From positions 63,347,599 through 63,411,598 of the forward strand of contig NC_092859.1 in assembly GCF_032062135.1 (NCBI RefSeq): a stretch of DNA of 64,000 nucleotides. Reading direction: 5' to 3'. The first letter of the stretch is position 1. Every line of letters begins with the position of its first letter. Made by a program: the position numbers and the translations under genes. The notes under the pieces were generated by a model. That model saw only the letters and a list, made by a program, of their open reading frames with translations, was not told where the DNA came from and did no database searches. Below, in pieces: positions 43,984-55,560 of the stretch. Origin of the DNA: Pyxicephalus adspersus. Its lineage: Eukaryota > Chordata > Amphibia > Anura > Pyxicephalidae.

Positions 43984-44215
43984 GTGGATGCCTGTCCTGA
44001 CAGTAGTGACACAATTCATTTTTGGATCAACAGGCTTGAAATCTGCCCGCAGTCGGCACAGTATGCCATCAAGCTTCCTTCGTACCCGGCATCCAGTGTT
44101 CTGTCCGAAGAAACCTTCAGTGCCGCTGGCGGAGTGGTAACGGACAACCAATCACGACTGTCGCCGGAAAATGTCAATCGCCTCACGGTTTGAAAATGAA
44201 CGAAAGGTGGCTTAC
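43984..44215 (+). pseudogene. hAT transposase C-terminal fragment
   Basis: The hAT dimerisation block: HFWINRLEICPQSAQYAIKL, then PSYPASSVLSEETFSAAGGV and LSPENVNRLTV. It matches the C-terminus of the transposase at 13850-14060 in order and spacing. Everything upstream (BED finger and catalytic core) is missing, replaced by the L1 fragment. The frame stops just after TV, so it is a relic. Confidence 0.85.
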
Positions 44216-44689
44216 TAACAACTATCATTTCCCCACTGCAGATGTCACTGATTGACTGACACAAGTACTCACTGGCCAACCAAGATGCTTCTGTGAACCA
44301 ACACTGCTCCTGTGCTGAGTCTGTGGCTGCTTATCACTAACACGCTGTCAGCTGAGCCTGCCGCGGTTTAATTTTTCCGCTAGGTATTGCAACGTCCAGG
44401 GGTGGCATTCATTGCCAATGTCATGCTTGCCATTGTGCCAGCTAGCAATATACTTTACATTTCTGCTGCTTCTAGGAGGCCGATAAACTGCAGATGAAAA
44501 CCCCCAGTACTGCCACACTAATAGGTACCATTGCCTTTGCCTAATTTTTCAGATAAGTATTATAAGATTGAGGGTTGGCATTCATGTCATCCACTTCATG
44601 ATGCAAACTAGCAATATCGTCTACCTTCCTACCGCTTCCGTCACCACAGACCACAGCAACAGTGCTGGCGCACAAAACATCTTGGTTCG

Positions 44690-45990
44690 GCTCTTCACAA
44701 ATTTCAGATATTTGTATTACACACTTCTGGGTGGCATTGACGATGGACTACACCCAGCTCTAGATGCCAGCTACCGTCTCGGGGCCCACCGCCTCCTCCT
44801 CCTGCTGCCGCCTGTCAGTACTCCATTCAATAAAATTGTATTACACACTTCTGGGTGGCATTGACGATGGACTACACCCAGCTCTAGATGCCAGCTACCG
44901 TCTCGGGGCCCACCGCCTCCTCCTCCTGCTGCCGCCTGTCAGTACTCCATTCAATAAAATTGTATTACACACTTCTGGGTGGGTGCCATTGTCAATGCAC
45001 TACACTCAGCTCTAGATGCCAGTTACCAATACGGTCGCCACTCCGTCTTAGGGCCCACCACCTCCTCCTTCTGCTGTTGCTGCTGCCGCCTGTCAGTACT
45101 CCATTCACTAAAATTGTACACTGTGGGTGGCATTGTCAATGCACTACACCCAGCTCTAGATGCCAGTTACCAATGCTGTCCATGCTCCATCTCAGGGCCC
45201 ACCACCTCCTCCTGCTGCTGCTGCCGCCTTTCAGTGCTCCATTCACTAAAATTGTACACTTCTGGGTGGCATTGATGATACACTACACCCAGCCCTAGAT
45301 GCCAGTTACCAATGTGGTCTCCGTCTCAAGGCCCACCGCCTCCTCTTCCTGATGTTGCTGCTGGCGCCTGTCAGTACTCCATTCACTAAAATTGTATTAC
45401 ACACTTCTGGGTGGGTGGCATTGTCAATGCACTACACCCAGCTCTAGATGCCAGTTACCAATACGGTCGCCGCTCACTAAAATTGTACACTTCTGGGTGG
45501 CATTGATGATACACTACACCCAGCCCTAGATGCCAGTTACCAATGTGGTCTCCGTCTCAGGGCCCACCGCCTCATCCTCCTGATGTTGCTGCTGCCTCCT
45601 GTCAGTGCTCCATTCACTAAAATTCTACACTTCTGGGTGGCATTGACAATGCACTACACCCAGCTCCAGATGCCAGCTACCAATGCGGTCCATGCTCCGT
45701 CTCAGTGCCCACCGCCTCCTCTTCCTGATTTTGCTGCTGCTGCCTGTCCGTGCTCCATTCACTAAAATTGTACACTTCTGGGTGGCATTGATGATGCACT
45801 ACACCCAGCTCTAGATTCCAGTTACCAATGCTGTCCCCGCTCCTTCTCAAGGCCCACCGCCTCCTCCTCCTCCTGCTGCTGCTGCCTCCTGTCAGTACTC
45901 CATTCACTAAAAATGTACACTTCCGGGTGGCATTGATGATGCACTACACCCAGCTCTAGATGCCAGTTACCAACGCCGTACAGGATTTAT
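44690..45990 (+). repeat. CTG/CCTCCT tandem array, nine or ten units
   Basis: Units of about 124-147 bp, each with ACTACACCCAGCTCTAGATG, GGCCCACCGCCTCCTCCT and CTCCATTCACTAAAATTGTA, then CACTTCTGGGTGGCATTG. The first two units (44711-44958) are almost identical, so array growth was recent there. Open frames across it are by-products. Confidence 0.9.
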
Positions 45991-46096
45991 ATAGCGTAAA
46001 CAAATTATGCAGCTATATAAATTAAATAGGGGTTTGTACATTAAATAGCAGTGTCATCCAGGTCATGATGCCAGCTAGCAATTATTATTATTATTA

Positions 46097-46470
46097 TTAA
46101 CCACCTGGGCGGTTACCCCGAGCCTGGTTCAGGTGTAAGAAAACTTGCTGAAAGTGTTTACCCCGAACCAGGTTCGGGGTAACTAAAAACAGAAACAACC
46201 ATTACAGTGCAATCTGATTGTCATAGAACATTGTATGACAATCAGATTACAACTGAAAAAAACACTTACCCTGACACCGCAGCTCCTCCGGAGAGGTCCG
46301 TACTCTTCTGTCTTCACCTGGCGTGTGCAGCGACGATCTCCAGGGTTTCCCTGTGACATCGGTGCGGGCGGAAGGAGGGGCGGGAAATTCAAATCATTTT
46401 GTATTGGATTCAAAACAAAATAGCTGTATTGAGTCCAATACAAAGAAATCTTTATATAATATATATAAAA

Positions 46471-46508
<38 letters not shown>

Positions 46509-47235
46509 TATTATATAAGCTACTGTACAGTTACATTACATTATACAGTATTTTTAATTTTTTTTAGGTTATTTTATTTAAAGTCAATTATTACATTTAA
46601 TACATTTATTACATTTTGGACATATTTCGGTGAGTTATGCCTAAGAATTATAGCTTACAATGTAAAATAAATTTCAATGACAAAAAAAGTAACACTTTTT
46701 GCATGGAAATACTGAGAGAATTGGAAGGCTCTGCGTTTACATCCCTCTGCGATTCCTGATGTTGCAGTGTGTGCGCCCGTCGACTGGAGTTGTGATGGGA
46801 AATTCAAATATTTTGTATTGGATTAAATACAAAGTCCTGTATCCAATCCATTCCAAAATAAAACAAAATATGGTTTTGTCTATAGGTATAGGTTGGACTC
46901 CGTTTATTTACCACACTAGGAAGGTGTTTTTGAAAAAAACTATACAGTATACAGAATTATTGCATTTTCAGTATTTTTGATTTATTATTTATGCATTCTT
47001 GTTTAGGCTGATTTTGTGTTTTTTATTTAATTTTATTATTAAAGTTGATTTTTTTTTTTTTTACATGATTGTGTGTTTCAAACTTTATTATATTCAGGAT
47101 ATCTACTAGACTCTTGTTTGGACATATTTCTGTAAGTTCGGTCTACAAATAAAAAGAAAAAAAGAAATTTCATGAAAAACAGTGTACCGCTTTTGGTACA
47201 GAAATCCAGACATCAGCGAAATGCCAGGAGGTTAT
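46097..47235. mobile_element. piggyBac-type MITE nested in the hAT element
   Basis: The element is 46101-47231 (1131 bp). The left flank is TTAA (46097-46100) and the right flank TTAT (47232-47235), one substitution away. It starts CCACCTGGGCGG and ends CCAGGAGG. Two palindromic stretches lie near the left end (ACCCCGAGCCTGGTTC.., then TTACCCCGAACCAGGTTCGG at about 46161-46184). The right half matches the MITE at 7415-7999 in reverse. About 500 bp between 46190 and 46710 are extra and resemble parts of the coding piggyBac copies, including CGCAGCTCCTCCGGAGA and the pre-terminal ACTTTTTGCAT..GAGAATT. A (TA)n run sits at about 46476-46504. Confidence 0.8.
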
Positions 47236-47238
47236 TAA

Positions 47239-47310
47239 ACAGGATTTATATAGTGTTAACATATTATGCAGCGCTGGTTACAATAAATAGGGGTGCATAC
47301 ATTAAATAGC
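47239..47310 (+). repeat. TTTATATAGCG dispersed repeat, interrupted by the MITE
   Basis: ACAGGATTTATATAGTGTTA, then CATATTATGCAGCGCTGG. The preceding (TTA)n tract is on the other side of the MITE at 46079-46100, so the MITE landed in this repeat. Confidence 0.7.
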
Positions 47311-47682
47311 AATGCATTCTCCTGCTGTTTTGAAGGCAGAAACTGTTGCTAGTGGGTTGAGTTCACCCTTTCTCAATGTCCTAATGTTTATGCTGCCTTC
47401 TGGACACAGTTCATCACGCAAAACTCCTAATTGCCTGCTGTCACTTTGCCTGCCATTTTCTAGTAAACCACAAGATCTTTTGGAACTTTTCCGAAACTGT
47501 TCTCCTGCACATACCTAGCAAATTTGGTGGTTCTAACATGTATAGGGGCTTTGCTATTAATGTTTAAAGTCGGCCCTTTGACTGTAATGGAATTTGCAAA
47601 ATCGGTTCACCTAAATTTAGCGGACCGATCGGGAGTTTTTGCGAGACTGTCAGAGGCCTTCTCACTCATCCCTAGTGTTAAG

Positions 47683-48603
47683 GTAATACAACAGTGCCTT
47701 AGGCTTCAATGCATTTAAATAAGAAAATAGTTAACAATAGTTAAAAAGTTAGAAAAGGTTATGTCTTCTGTAAATACTGTTGTGATTCTTTCATTTTTGA
47801 CTTGTATTTATTGACATAACCCCTCCATAATGGCTGTAGAACAGGATTGGGTAGACACAAATGAAGCCAGCAGGACTATGAAGGATTATAGGGAAGCAAA
47901 CCAGAACAAATAATATTACATAGAAATGTAGGCACAAAATATGTATATAATATCTTTTGCATCTTCTGTTCGATCCGGGTCATATTCCAAAAGTGGGTAG
48001 TAATTTGCTCATGAAGGGGAATGGGAATAAAGGTGACTAAATACTGGCATCTCCTCCAGTACTGTTCATGTCTGCAGCCAATCCATGCTGATGGAAGGAA
48101 TAGCCACTGCCAGAGGGGAGAGACTGAGATTTTCAAATGTGGATGTACATTCTATTACAATGTGAGCCTCCTCTTATTTTCATCTATCACAAACACTTTT
48201 TTTTAAATAAGCACTACACCCTAAAAGAGAATTTTTGTTTCGGCAATCACTTTAAGTAATTCTCTCTCTCTCTCTATTTTTTCCCCCATCTTTTATACTG
48301 AAAAAGTAGAACTATTGTAAGTGCATTGTGGTATTATAGTTCAACATTTCAGGATTATATAGGAAATACAGAAATACTTTTTGTACAAAGTAATCATATG
48401 GTATTGTTTGTCCAAACGTTTTATACCTTTGGTGGATATCTCTGTTGTTTTGGAAAAAAATGCCACCAAAACCAGGTATTGCCTTTTTGGTTTAGCAGAA
48501 ATTTAGGTAATACATTTGCAAAACTTGATAATACAAAAGTAAGTATGAAATGATTATATAAGTTTATTGGTCATTTTTTTTACTTACCTAGAGGCTGCTC
48601 CTA
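47683..48603. other. Intergenic, nothing recognised
   Basis: A (CT)n tract at 48262-48280. No gene-like frame. Confidence 0.6.
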
Positions 48604-49001
48604 TTAACCCCCCTAGCGGTAATCCCGAGTGTGACTCGGGGTGAGAAAACAATGCAAAAAACGGTAACCCCGAGTCACACTCGGGGTAACTTTGGGGGAC
48701 CCCCTTACCTTAGCCCCGCGCTCCAGCGGCAATCGCACGATCCCGCTGTGATGCCGGGGCGTGGCCCAGCGGGAAATTTAAAAGCTGATTACAGAGTAAT
48801 CTGCTTTTAACCACCTGACTGATAAGCCCGACCTTGGTACGGGGTGAAAAAAGTTACTATTTTTGATAAGCCCGAACTTTTCTCACTGTATGAAAATACA
48901 GTGAGAAAAGTTCCGGTTTATCGATCACTTACCTGGTCCCGCTGCGATCGTCCATCCGTCGTGTTCCAGCGTTGTCCTCCAGCGTCGGGTGTCCCCTCTG
49001 G

Positions 49002-49072
49002 GAAGAAGAAGCCGGCCGGCTTCTTCTTCTAAGCCGGCCGGCTTAGAAGAAAAAGCCGGCCGGCTTCTTCTC
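49002..49072. repeat. Triple GCCGGCCGGC palindrome
   Basis: Three AAGCCGGCCGGCTT palindromes in a row, spaced by TCTTCTT and AGAAGAAA tracts. The first extends to AGAAGAAGCCGG/CCGGCTTCTTCT. Absent from copies A and B. Confidence 0.95.
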
Positions 49073-49499
49073 CCTTCGTGCAATGTTCCAGCGTCGATCG
49101 CAAAAAAAAATACTCACCTTCTCCCCGCAGCTCCTCCGGAGACGTCTTCTGTCTTCTTTCTTCATCCGGCGAGTGCAGTGACGATCACCGGGGTTTCCGA
49201 GCAGGAGAGTGAGCAGGGCGGGAACATCCCCACCGCATCACCCGGAGATCAGCCTGGAGAGTGAGCAGGGCGGGGACATCCCCACCGCATCACCTGGCAA
49301 GATGTGTGACATCTTCCGGGTGATGCGATGGGAGTGATGGATTCTGGGAGCGGGAAATTTAAAAGCAGATTACTATGTAATCTGCTTTTAAATTTTTTTT
49401 TACGGTAAAAAACACAACGAAACATAAAATAAAAGTACACATTGTAGTGCACCAAGCATCATTGACCTTGATTGTTCCTGACTGATTGTTGGAGATTGC

Positions 49500-51525
49500 A
49501 TGGCATCCAAACAACATCTCGCCGGCGCAAGCGCTGTTTTGGAGGAATTTGAAAGCAGCGATAGCGATTTGGAGTCCCTTGTGGAATCAAGCGATAGTGA
49601 TTCACCAGGAAATTTGTCATCGGACAGCTAAAGTGAATTGAGCGATGATTCTGAACCTGTGCGCACATGGTGTCCTATTGACCTTGATTCCGACCAGGCA
49701 GCACCGCCAAGATTTCCATTTACCCATGCACCTGGGATGAAAATTGAGGCTGAATGTGACGACCCCCTGGCATACCTGAAGTTGTTTTTGACCGATGAAG
49801 TTATCGAAAAAATTGTTGCGGAGACAAACAGGTAAGCCGCAAAAGTTTGCTAACTTTTTGAAATTTTTTGCTAATTTTTTTTTTATGCCAACATGTATGC
49901 TGCTTTGTGTTTGCTAACTTTTTGAAATTTTTTGCTAATTTTTTTTTATGCAAACATATATGCTGCTCTGTGTTTGCTAACTTTTTGAAATTTTTTGCCT
50001 TTTTTTTTTTTGCCAACATGTGTGCTGCTCTGTGTTTGCTAACTTTTTGAAATTTTTTGCTAATTTTTTTTATTTATTTTTTTATGCAAACATATATGCT
50101 GCTCTGGGTTTGCTAACATATTACTTCACCCACCTTCACACTATAAAAGAACATATCCTAAAATACTTTTTATTTTTTTTTTATGCAGGAAGCTGGACAA
50201 CAAGGTGCTCCACACCTGAGGTTTGCAAAAACCAGAAAGTGGGAACCTGTGACCAAGGATGACATTTGGCTGTTTTTGGGCTTGGTGATCCTGCAGGGAG
50301 TTATGGGCAAACCCGTGCAGAAGTGGTACTGGTCCAAGAACAAAATGATTGCCACTCCATTCTTTGGCACAGTCATGCCAGAATACAGCTTTTCCCTCAT
50401 CATGAAGTACCTGCACTTTGAAAACAATGAAGAATTTGATGAGACTACCCATCCTGCACCAAAACTCAGGAAAATTTGGGAAGTATCTCAGATTATTCTA
50501 CAAAATTTCCAGCAAACCTATGTGCCAGAAAGAGATGTCAGCATTGAGGAAAGTCTAATGGCTTACAAGGGGAGGCTCAGCTGGGTGCAGTACATTGCGT
50601 CAAAGAGGGCACAATTTGGCGTGAAGACCTATATACATACAGACATCTGTAATACGGTACACAGTTCAACCCCTGATACAGCCATTATGGATTGGCAACA
50701 TATTCAGTGCTATCCCTCATTGAGCCATTGCTAGGTCAGGGCTATTGTGTCATTACTGACAATTTCTTCACCTCTCCCGAGCTTTATGAGTTCCTTCTGC
50801 AACAGAGAACAGATGTGTATGGAACCATTAGGGCTAACCGGCGCAACCTGCCAGCACTGTTTGCAAATGGGAAGCTGAAGACAGGAGAAATTGTTGCCTG
50901 GCATAAAGGAAAGATGATGGCCCTGAGATGGCGTGACAAGAAAGATGTGTGCCTGATGAGTACTGTCCATGATGCCTCCACCGTTCTGGTACACACAAAA
51001 CGTGGAAAAGAAGTGATGAAGCCACAGGTGGTGATTGACTACAACAACACCATGGGAGGTGTCGACAGAGTTGACCAAGCCATGACATTCTACCCAGCGA
51101 TGAGGAAATAGCAAAGGAAGTACTACAAGAAGATTTTAAGGCATCTAGTTGAGCAGTGCCTATGGAATGCCTACGTTCGGTACAAAACAAATCAGAGGCC
51201 TGTGAATCATTCAGACTTCATTTTGCAAGTTTCCGAATCCATAGTTAAGAACCACCAAACACCATCAGTGGCTATGAATAGACCTGGACGTCGTGCTTCC
51301 ACCGCTGTCAGCTCAGAACGCCTGACCGGTCTTTACTTCGTTGAATACATCCCACCAACCCAGAAAAAGGCAGCACCTACAAGGATGTACATGGTTTGCT
51401 GCTCAAAGACGGATGACAGAGGAAGGAAGAAACGCAAAGAAACCAGGTTCTACTGTCCTGACTGTCATGTTGGGCTTTGTGCAGCACCCTGCTTCAAAAT
51501 CTACCACACCCAGGATGTCTACTAA
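49500..51525 (+). pseudogene. piggyBac transposase, copy C, most complete but broken
   Basis: Exon 1 (49500-49831) has a TAA at 49629-49631 and otherwise keeps the acidic N-terminus and IVAETNR at the GTAAGC donor. Exon 2 (50189-51525) starts after TTTATGCAG with a 1-base loss (GAAGCTGG versus GTACGCTGG in copy A). It has WLFLGLVILQGVMGKP, FFGTVMPEYSFSLIMKYLHF, VSIEESLMAYKGRLSWVQY (the first catalytic aspartate is Glu here), a frameshift near 50700, then GYCVITDNFFTSPELYEFL with the second aspartate and VVIDYNNTMGGVDRVDQAM with the third. A TAG stands at 51109-51111, where copy B has CAG. The Cys-rich C-terminal domain (MVCCSKTDDRGRKKRK, FYCPDCHVGLCAAPC) ends at 51525. Non-functional from several independent defects. 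Confidence 0.92.
49832..50188 (+). repeat. Minisatellite intron of piggyBac copy C
   Basis: The 357-bp intron from GTAAGCCGC to TTATGCAG has about five AT-rich units like those of copies A and B, some with CAAACATATATGCTGCTCTG. Confidence 0.85.
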
Positions 51526-51873
51526 AAATGTAAATGTTTTTTTTTTCTAAAATCTGCATTTAATTTATCTTATTATTTATCAATAAAATTGCACCCTTGT
51601 TTGGAAAATTTCAGTTAGAAATTTTTGATAAAAATTTTTTTAGATAAATTACACTGTTGTGGTCTTTTATTTCATTTTTTTTATAATAATGATTTATTAT
51701 TATGTATTATATCATAATTTATAAATATAATATTATAAATAAATATAATTATTATACCTGGGAGTTAATCCTAAGAATTACAGGCCCACAATATAAACAA
51801 AAATTTCTATGCAAAAAAAAAGATCACTTTTTGCATCAAAAAACTGACAGAATTAGAACGCTAGGGGGATTAA

Positions 51874-54829
51874 TAAATAGTGTGTCCAAATGTGATATTT
51901 TTAAAATTCATTTAAACTATATCATGACTGTCTGTTGTATATGGTTATCAAATATAACAATAATATTTTAATAGTTTACTCCATGTTACATTTGCACCTA
52001 TGACTAATGTCCAACTTCTTACTTACTTTGTAATCTGTCCTCTCCATGCAGGATGTGCACATACCCAGTACAGATGTTTTGCTCATCTGTGTTACATGAA
52101 CATGAGAAGGACATCATGAATCATCAATAAGCATGGTACATCTGTCAATACTAAAAATGTATTTCCAGGCTTTAAAAATTCTCATATGGAGGTGATTTTT
52201 TGGCTGTTTGAAATTACACATTTCTAAAATCATCAACCTATTCATAGCAGCTTCAAGGGAAGAAAAGGACTGATTGCTTGCATGTTCTACAGTATTTGAT
52301 CTGTTTAATGTCATCAAATATTCATTCAAATTGTATTATTTTCCTTAAAGGATTTGCACCCCGGGCAGGGTCTGTGTACCATATTTCTTTTTTGGTAGAT
52401 AAAAAAGAGAACTATCTACATTACTTTCCAAACTACTCTGTTTATTTATGGAGGTTTTTTGTGAAATACTGTATTTTTGCTTAAAACTGGCTTACTACTT
52501 TAGTGACAAGGTCCACTTATTCAAGATGCATTCCTTTCCTTGCAGAATTTTTTTTGAAATGTCACTTATCATTTTTCAATCTATTCTGTTATCACTCTAA
52601 GCTATGCTTTATTGCCTCTCCCTCACATAGAACTCACCCCTTGGCCACAGGCATTGCTAAATAGCAGTTCCTTGTGCTCTGGAATAACATTATTCTCATA
52701 AACAGGTAAGTATTTAGGTGGTATGACTGTTATTTTAAAATAACAAGCAAGCAGATCCACAACTCAGTTTTTGACTAAAGGCACACTAACTGTGCCAATA
52801 GACATTACATAAGAGATATAATCTTTTATAGGATAACATAATGAGATAATTAAAATATATATTAATGTCTATGGGTCACCAGCAGAAGAAACCAGCCAAT
52901 GATTACAAGGGGGAGAGAGAATCTGGCAGGTTTGCAAACCCTGTCTAATTGTTATTGATTTCCTAAGATGGTGTTGAAGGTGACTGCACATGTCCCCCCT
53001 CCTCTTCTTACTCTTCTCCAATGCCTATGGTGGTCTTTAAAAATTAAGCTTACCATTTTCATGCCATAGATAGTATTTGGAAAATGTATTCACTTGTAAA
53101 ATGGTAAAATAGCCAGCATTTATAAAGTTACATATAAACATGCTGGAATAAAGAAACATATTCTAACTGTAATTTTATGGCCACAGCCTTTTTTAGAAAA
53201 GCTATTTTTTTTGTAAAAGCTTTAAAGAAAAAGATCTTTAAAAAGATTTAAACAATCATAGCATCTTAATAACTAAAAAATAATAATAACAGAACACATC
53301 ATTTGGAGCTCAGTCACTACAACTTCTACCAATGACCAATTATTCCTAAAACAATCCTCTTCTTAAGGAAAAATAAAACCTAATAATTTCAGGTCCTACA
53401 AGGGTGAAAGGGAGAGAAAGTTATACTTGGTAAATATCTTTTTTTACTGTAAAAAAAAATACTGTTCTTTTATTGGTATCTGGAGCACAAGGTCTATTCG
53501 TTGGAGCACGAGGACACCTCGTTTGACCTCCTGTTGTATGGATTTCAAGGTAAGTAACCCATTACCATACATAAGGGCAAGATCTGGTAAAAATATATAG
53601 AAACAAGGAAGAGTTGCCGTTACATAACCAAACATGCTGGCAAAATCCACCGTTGTGAGCTACGCATATGGCAACAGTTCATTGCCATTCTACTTTCAGA
53701 ATATCCAAGATTCAGTTTATGATTCTTAATAATAAACATGTTAATGTCCAAAAAAGGAAAATGTTAAGCCAGGTCTCTGTAATCAGTAAAAATTGGAACT
53801 TTAAATGGTGCATTGCATCTTATTGACAATTCATTTTTTTCATGTAATCCATAATTAGGTGTTTAGTAATTAAAGGTTGTTTAAGTATTATTTCCTAAAG
53901 GTATAGCTTACTTGTTCACAACCTCCAGTAAATTTACAGGTAGAAGTGGAAAATAAAAAAACAGTAAAACAGGAGGAAATAAGACATTAACATTTTGAAG
54001 TGAGGAGGAAAATATAAAAGCATAAAGCTGCCGTCCCTGAGGGAACAGCTGTGCATGTTAAGCCCTCCTGGGCTTCTCCCATCGGATTCCCCTTCCTTCC
54101 GCCTGTACTTGTCTAATAGCTCCCCTGTTTCTCCAAGACAAAGCTAGTCCTTTGTGCTTGGTCTAAGAACAACATTAAAAACTGGAATGGGGAAATTGTA
54201 AACAGGAGGCTTTTGGCCTTCAAGCCAATGCCCACACACTGGCCTCTGAGGCCTACTGCATGTTAAGCAAAGAAACAGATCTTTGTTGCTGAAGAGATTA
54301 AGGCTGCAGGATTTCTAGGCACTGTTAAGGCATTCAGCTGGCCTGATGTAAGGACTTTGTAAAGAGATACCTGCATTATATATCTGCAAGCGGAAATAGT
54401 TCATACTATTTATACAATCTGAGTAATGTGATTGACTGTTAAATGTCTCTGTACAAGCAGAGATCCAACCTAGTTGAAGTCCCATTTGAAGAACCCATTA
54501 TACAATGATGCATACAATTGCTAGAAAATAATATTACTTCCAAATATTGTACAAAATCAGAACATGCAAAAAATTTAGTTTTAAAACTGTTGTGATTTGA
54601 ATAATGAATACAATTTATTTTCAATGAGTATATATGTTCAATTATGAATATGACAATACCAATGCTTTTTTCAGTAGTTTTGCTGTTTTATTAGCAAGCT
54701 GATTAATTTTTTTCAGATACAGACTTTTCATAGTAGTGTGGACTGTAACAAGTAAAATCAAAGTGTATCTAAGCCAATTTTACATTACAAAATGTATTGA
54801 CCCTTACCATTCATTAAATAGAGTGCCTT
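51874..54829. other. Intergenic, nothing recognised
   Basis: Long AT-rich stretch without recognisable genes or sharp repeat edges. Confidence 0.6.
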
Positions 54830-55560
54830 TATTAGAAAGGCCCGAAGATGAACAGGGAGGAGGGAAGCCAGCATGACCAAGGGCCAGGAGATCAGGCTAT
54901 GAAAGGGTTGAGAGAAGGGGTGTGAGTTATGTGGGTAATAGCAGTGGAAGGTTAGCTAATGGGTAAGAGAATAAGTAGGGTTAAATTAGGGAGGAACAGG
55001 AAGTGGGCAGCAGTTCAAAAAGATAAAGAAGAAGTATAGCTTCCCACCCTCCCGCCCTTTATTTTGGTTGGGGGTGAGAGATGGAGGGGAGTGTGGTGGC
55101 AGTTGAGGTCCTTGGGGAGCATCCTGAGAGTGATGTTTGCCTAGTGGGGAGAGCCATTTCAGGTGTGGTACCTCCTAGTGGACAGTAATGGGCCTATTCC
55201 TTTTAGGTAGGAGGGAGTGGAGGAGGCTGCGAGTAAAGTGACGTTCCCGAGCCAGTAGGTGAAGTTGCGGCTGGGAACAAATAAATTAAGGCGCAAACCT
55301 CTTAGGGTATTTGAAGTGGGCGGTGCCTTCGAGGACCTGCTACCTGGGAAAAGTATAGGGAAGGTTAATTTCAGAGTTGATGATATGTTAATGTTATGTT
55401 AATTTAATGGTAATGTTATGTGAATATATTTATATTAATATATTGATGTGGTTGGAGTTAAAATATTCCTATTTTGTAATGGTATTTGTATGGTTTGCTA
55501 TAGTAAATAGGTTTTGTTAATAAACTGTCATCTAGCCATTTTCCCAAATTTGTGTAATTG
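54830..55560 (+). other. GC-richer segment, possible retroelement terminal region
   Basis: Compositionally unlike its surroundings: G-rich on the plus strand, with AGGGAGGAGGG-like tracts, a CTTCCCACCCTCCCGCCC patch at about 55040 and GGTTTTGTTAATAAACTGTC near 55510, as seen near the ends of some LTR-type and DIRS-type elements in amphibians. No coding sequence, terminal repeat or target duplication was found, so this is only a suggestion. Confidence 0.25.

Larger units (their letters stand above)
40698..47682 (+). mobile_element. Second large hAT element, 6969 bp, nested and composite
   Basis: The element is 40706-47674, flanked by a perfect 8-bp duplication GTGTTAAG (40698-40705 and 47675-47682). 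The left end TAAGGATGAGTGAG and the inverted right end TAGGGATGAGTGAG match at 13 of 14 bases; both are followed by TCTCGC/GCGAGA-type motifs. Contents in order: an AT-rich array (41080-41510), an L1 ORF2 fragment (41515-43960), a hAT transposase C-terminus (43984-44215), a region shared with 3056-3540, a CTG/CCTCCT array (44690-45990), TTTATATAGCG repeat pieces, and a piggyBac MITE (46101-47231). It is related to 8905-17916 by its arrays, but the terminal repeats are not the same. Confidence 0.9.
48604..51873 (+). mobile_element. piggyBac element, copy C, full length with TTAA duplication
   Basis: The element is 48608-51869 (3262 bp) between TTAA at 48604-48607 and 51870-51873. The left end CCCCCCTAGCG and right end CGCTAGGGGG(A) are inverted repeats. 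Two subterminal CCCCGAGT/ACTCGGGG palindromes lie at about 48617-48645 and 48661-48689 (copy B has one). Between about 48808 and 49205 the leader differs from copies A and B and includes TTAACCACCTGACTGATAAG (a possible nested TTAA element), a hairpin (ACTTTTCTCACTGT..ACAGTGAGAAAAGT) and a triple GCCGGCCGGC palindrome. AATAAAATTG at about 51580 may be a poly-A signal. Confidence 0.93.

Noticed and set aside
8905..47674. One giant element between the outer hAT ends
   Set aside because: Each hAT pair has its own 8-bp duplication and matching ends, and unrelated elements lie between them.
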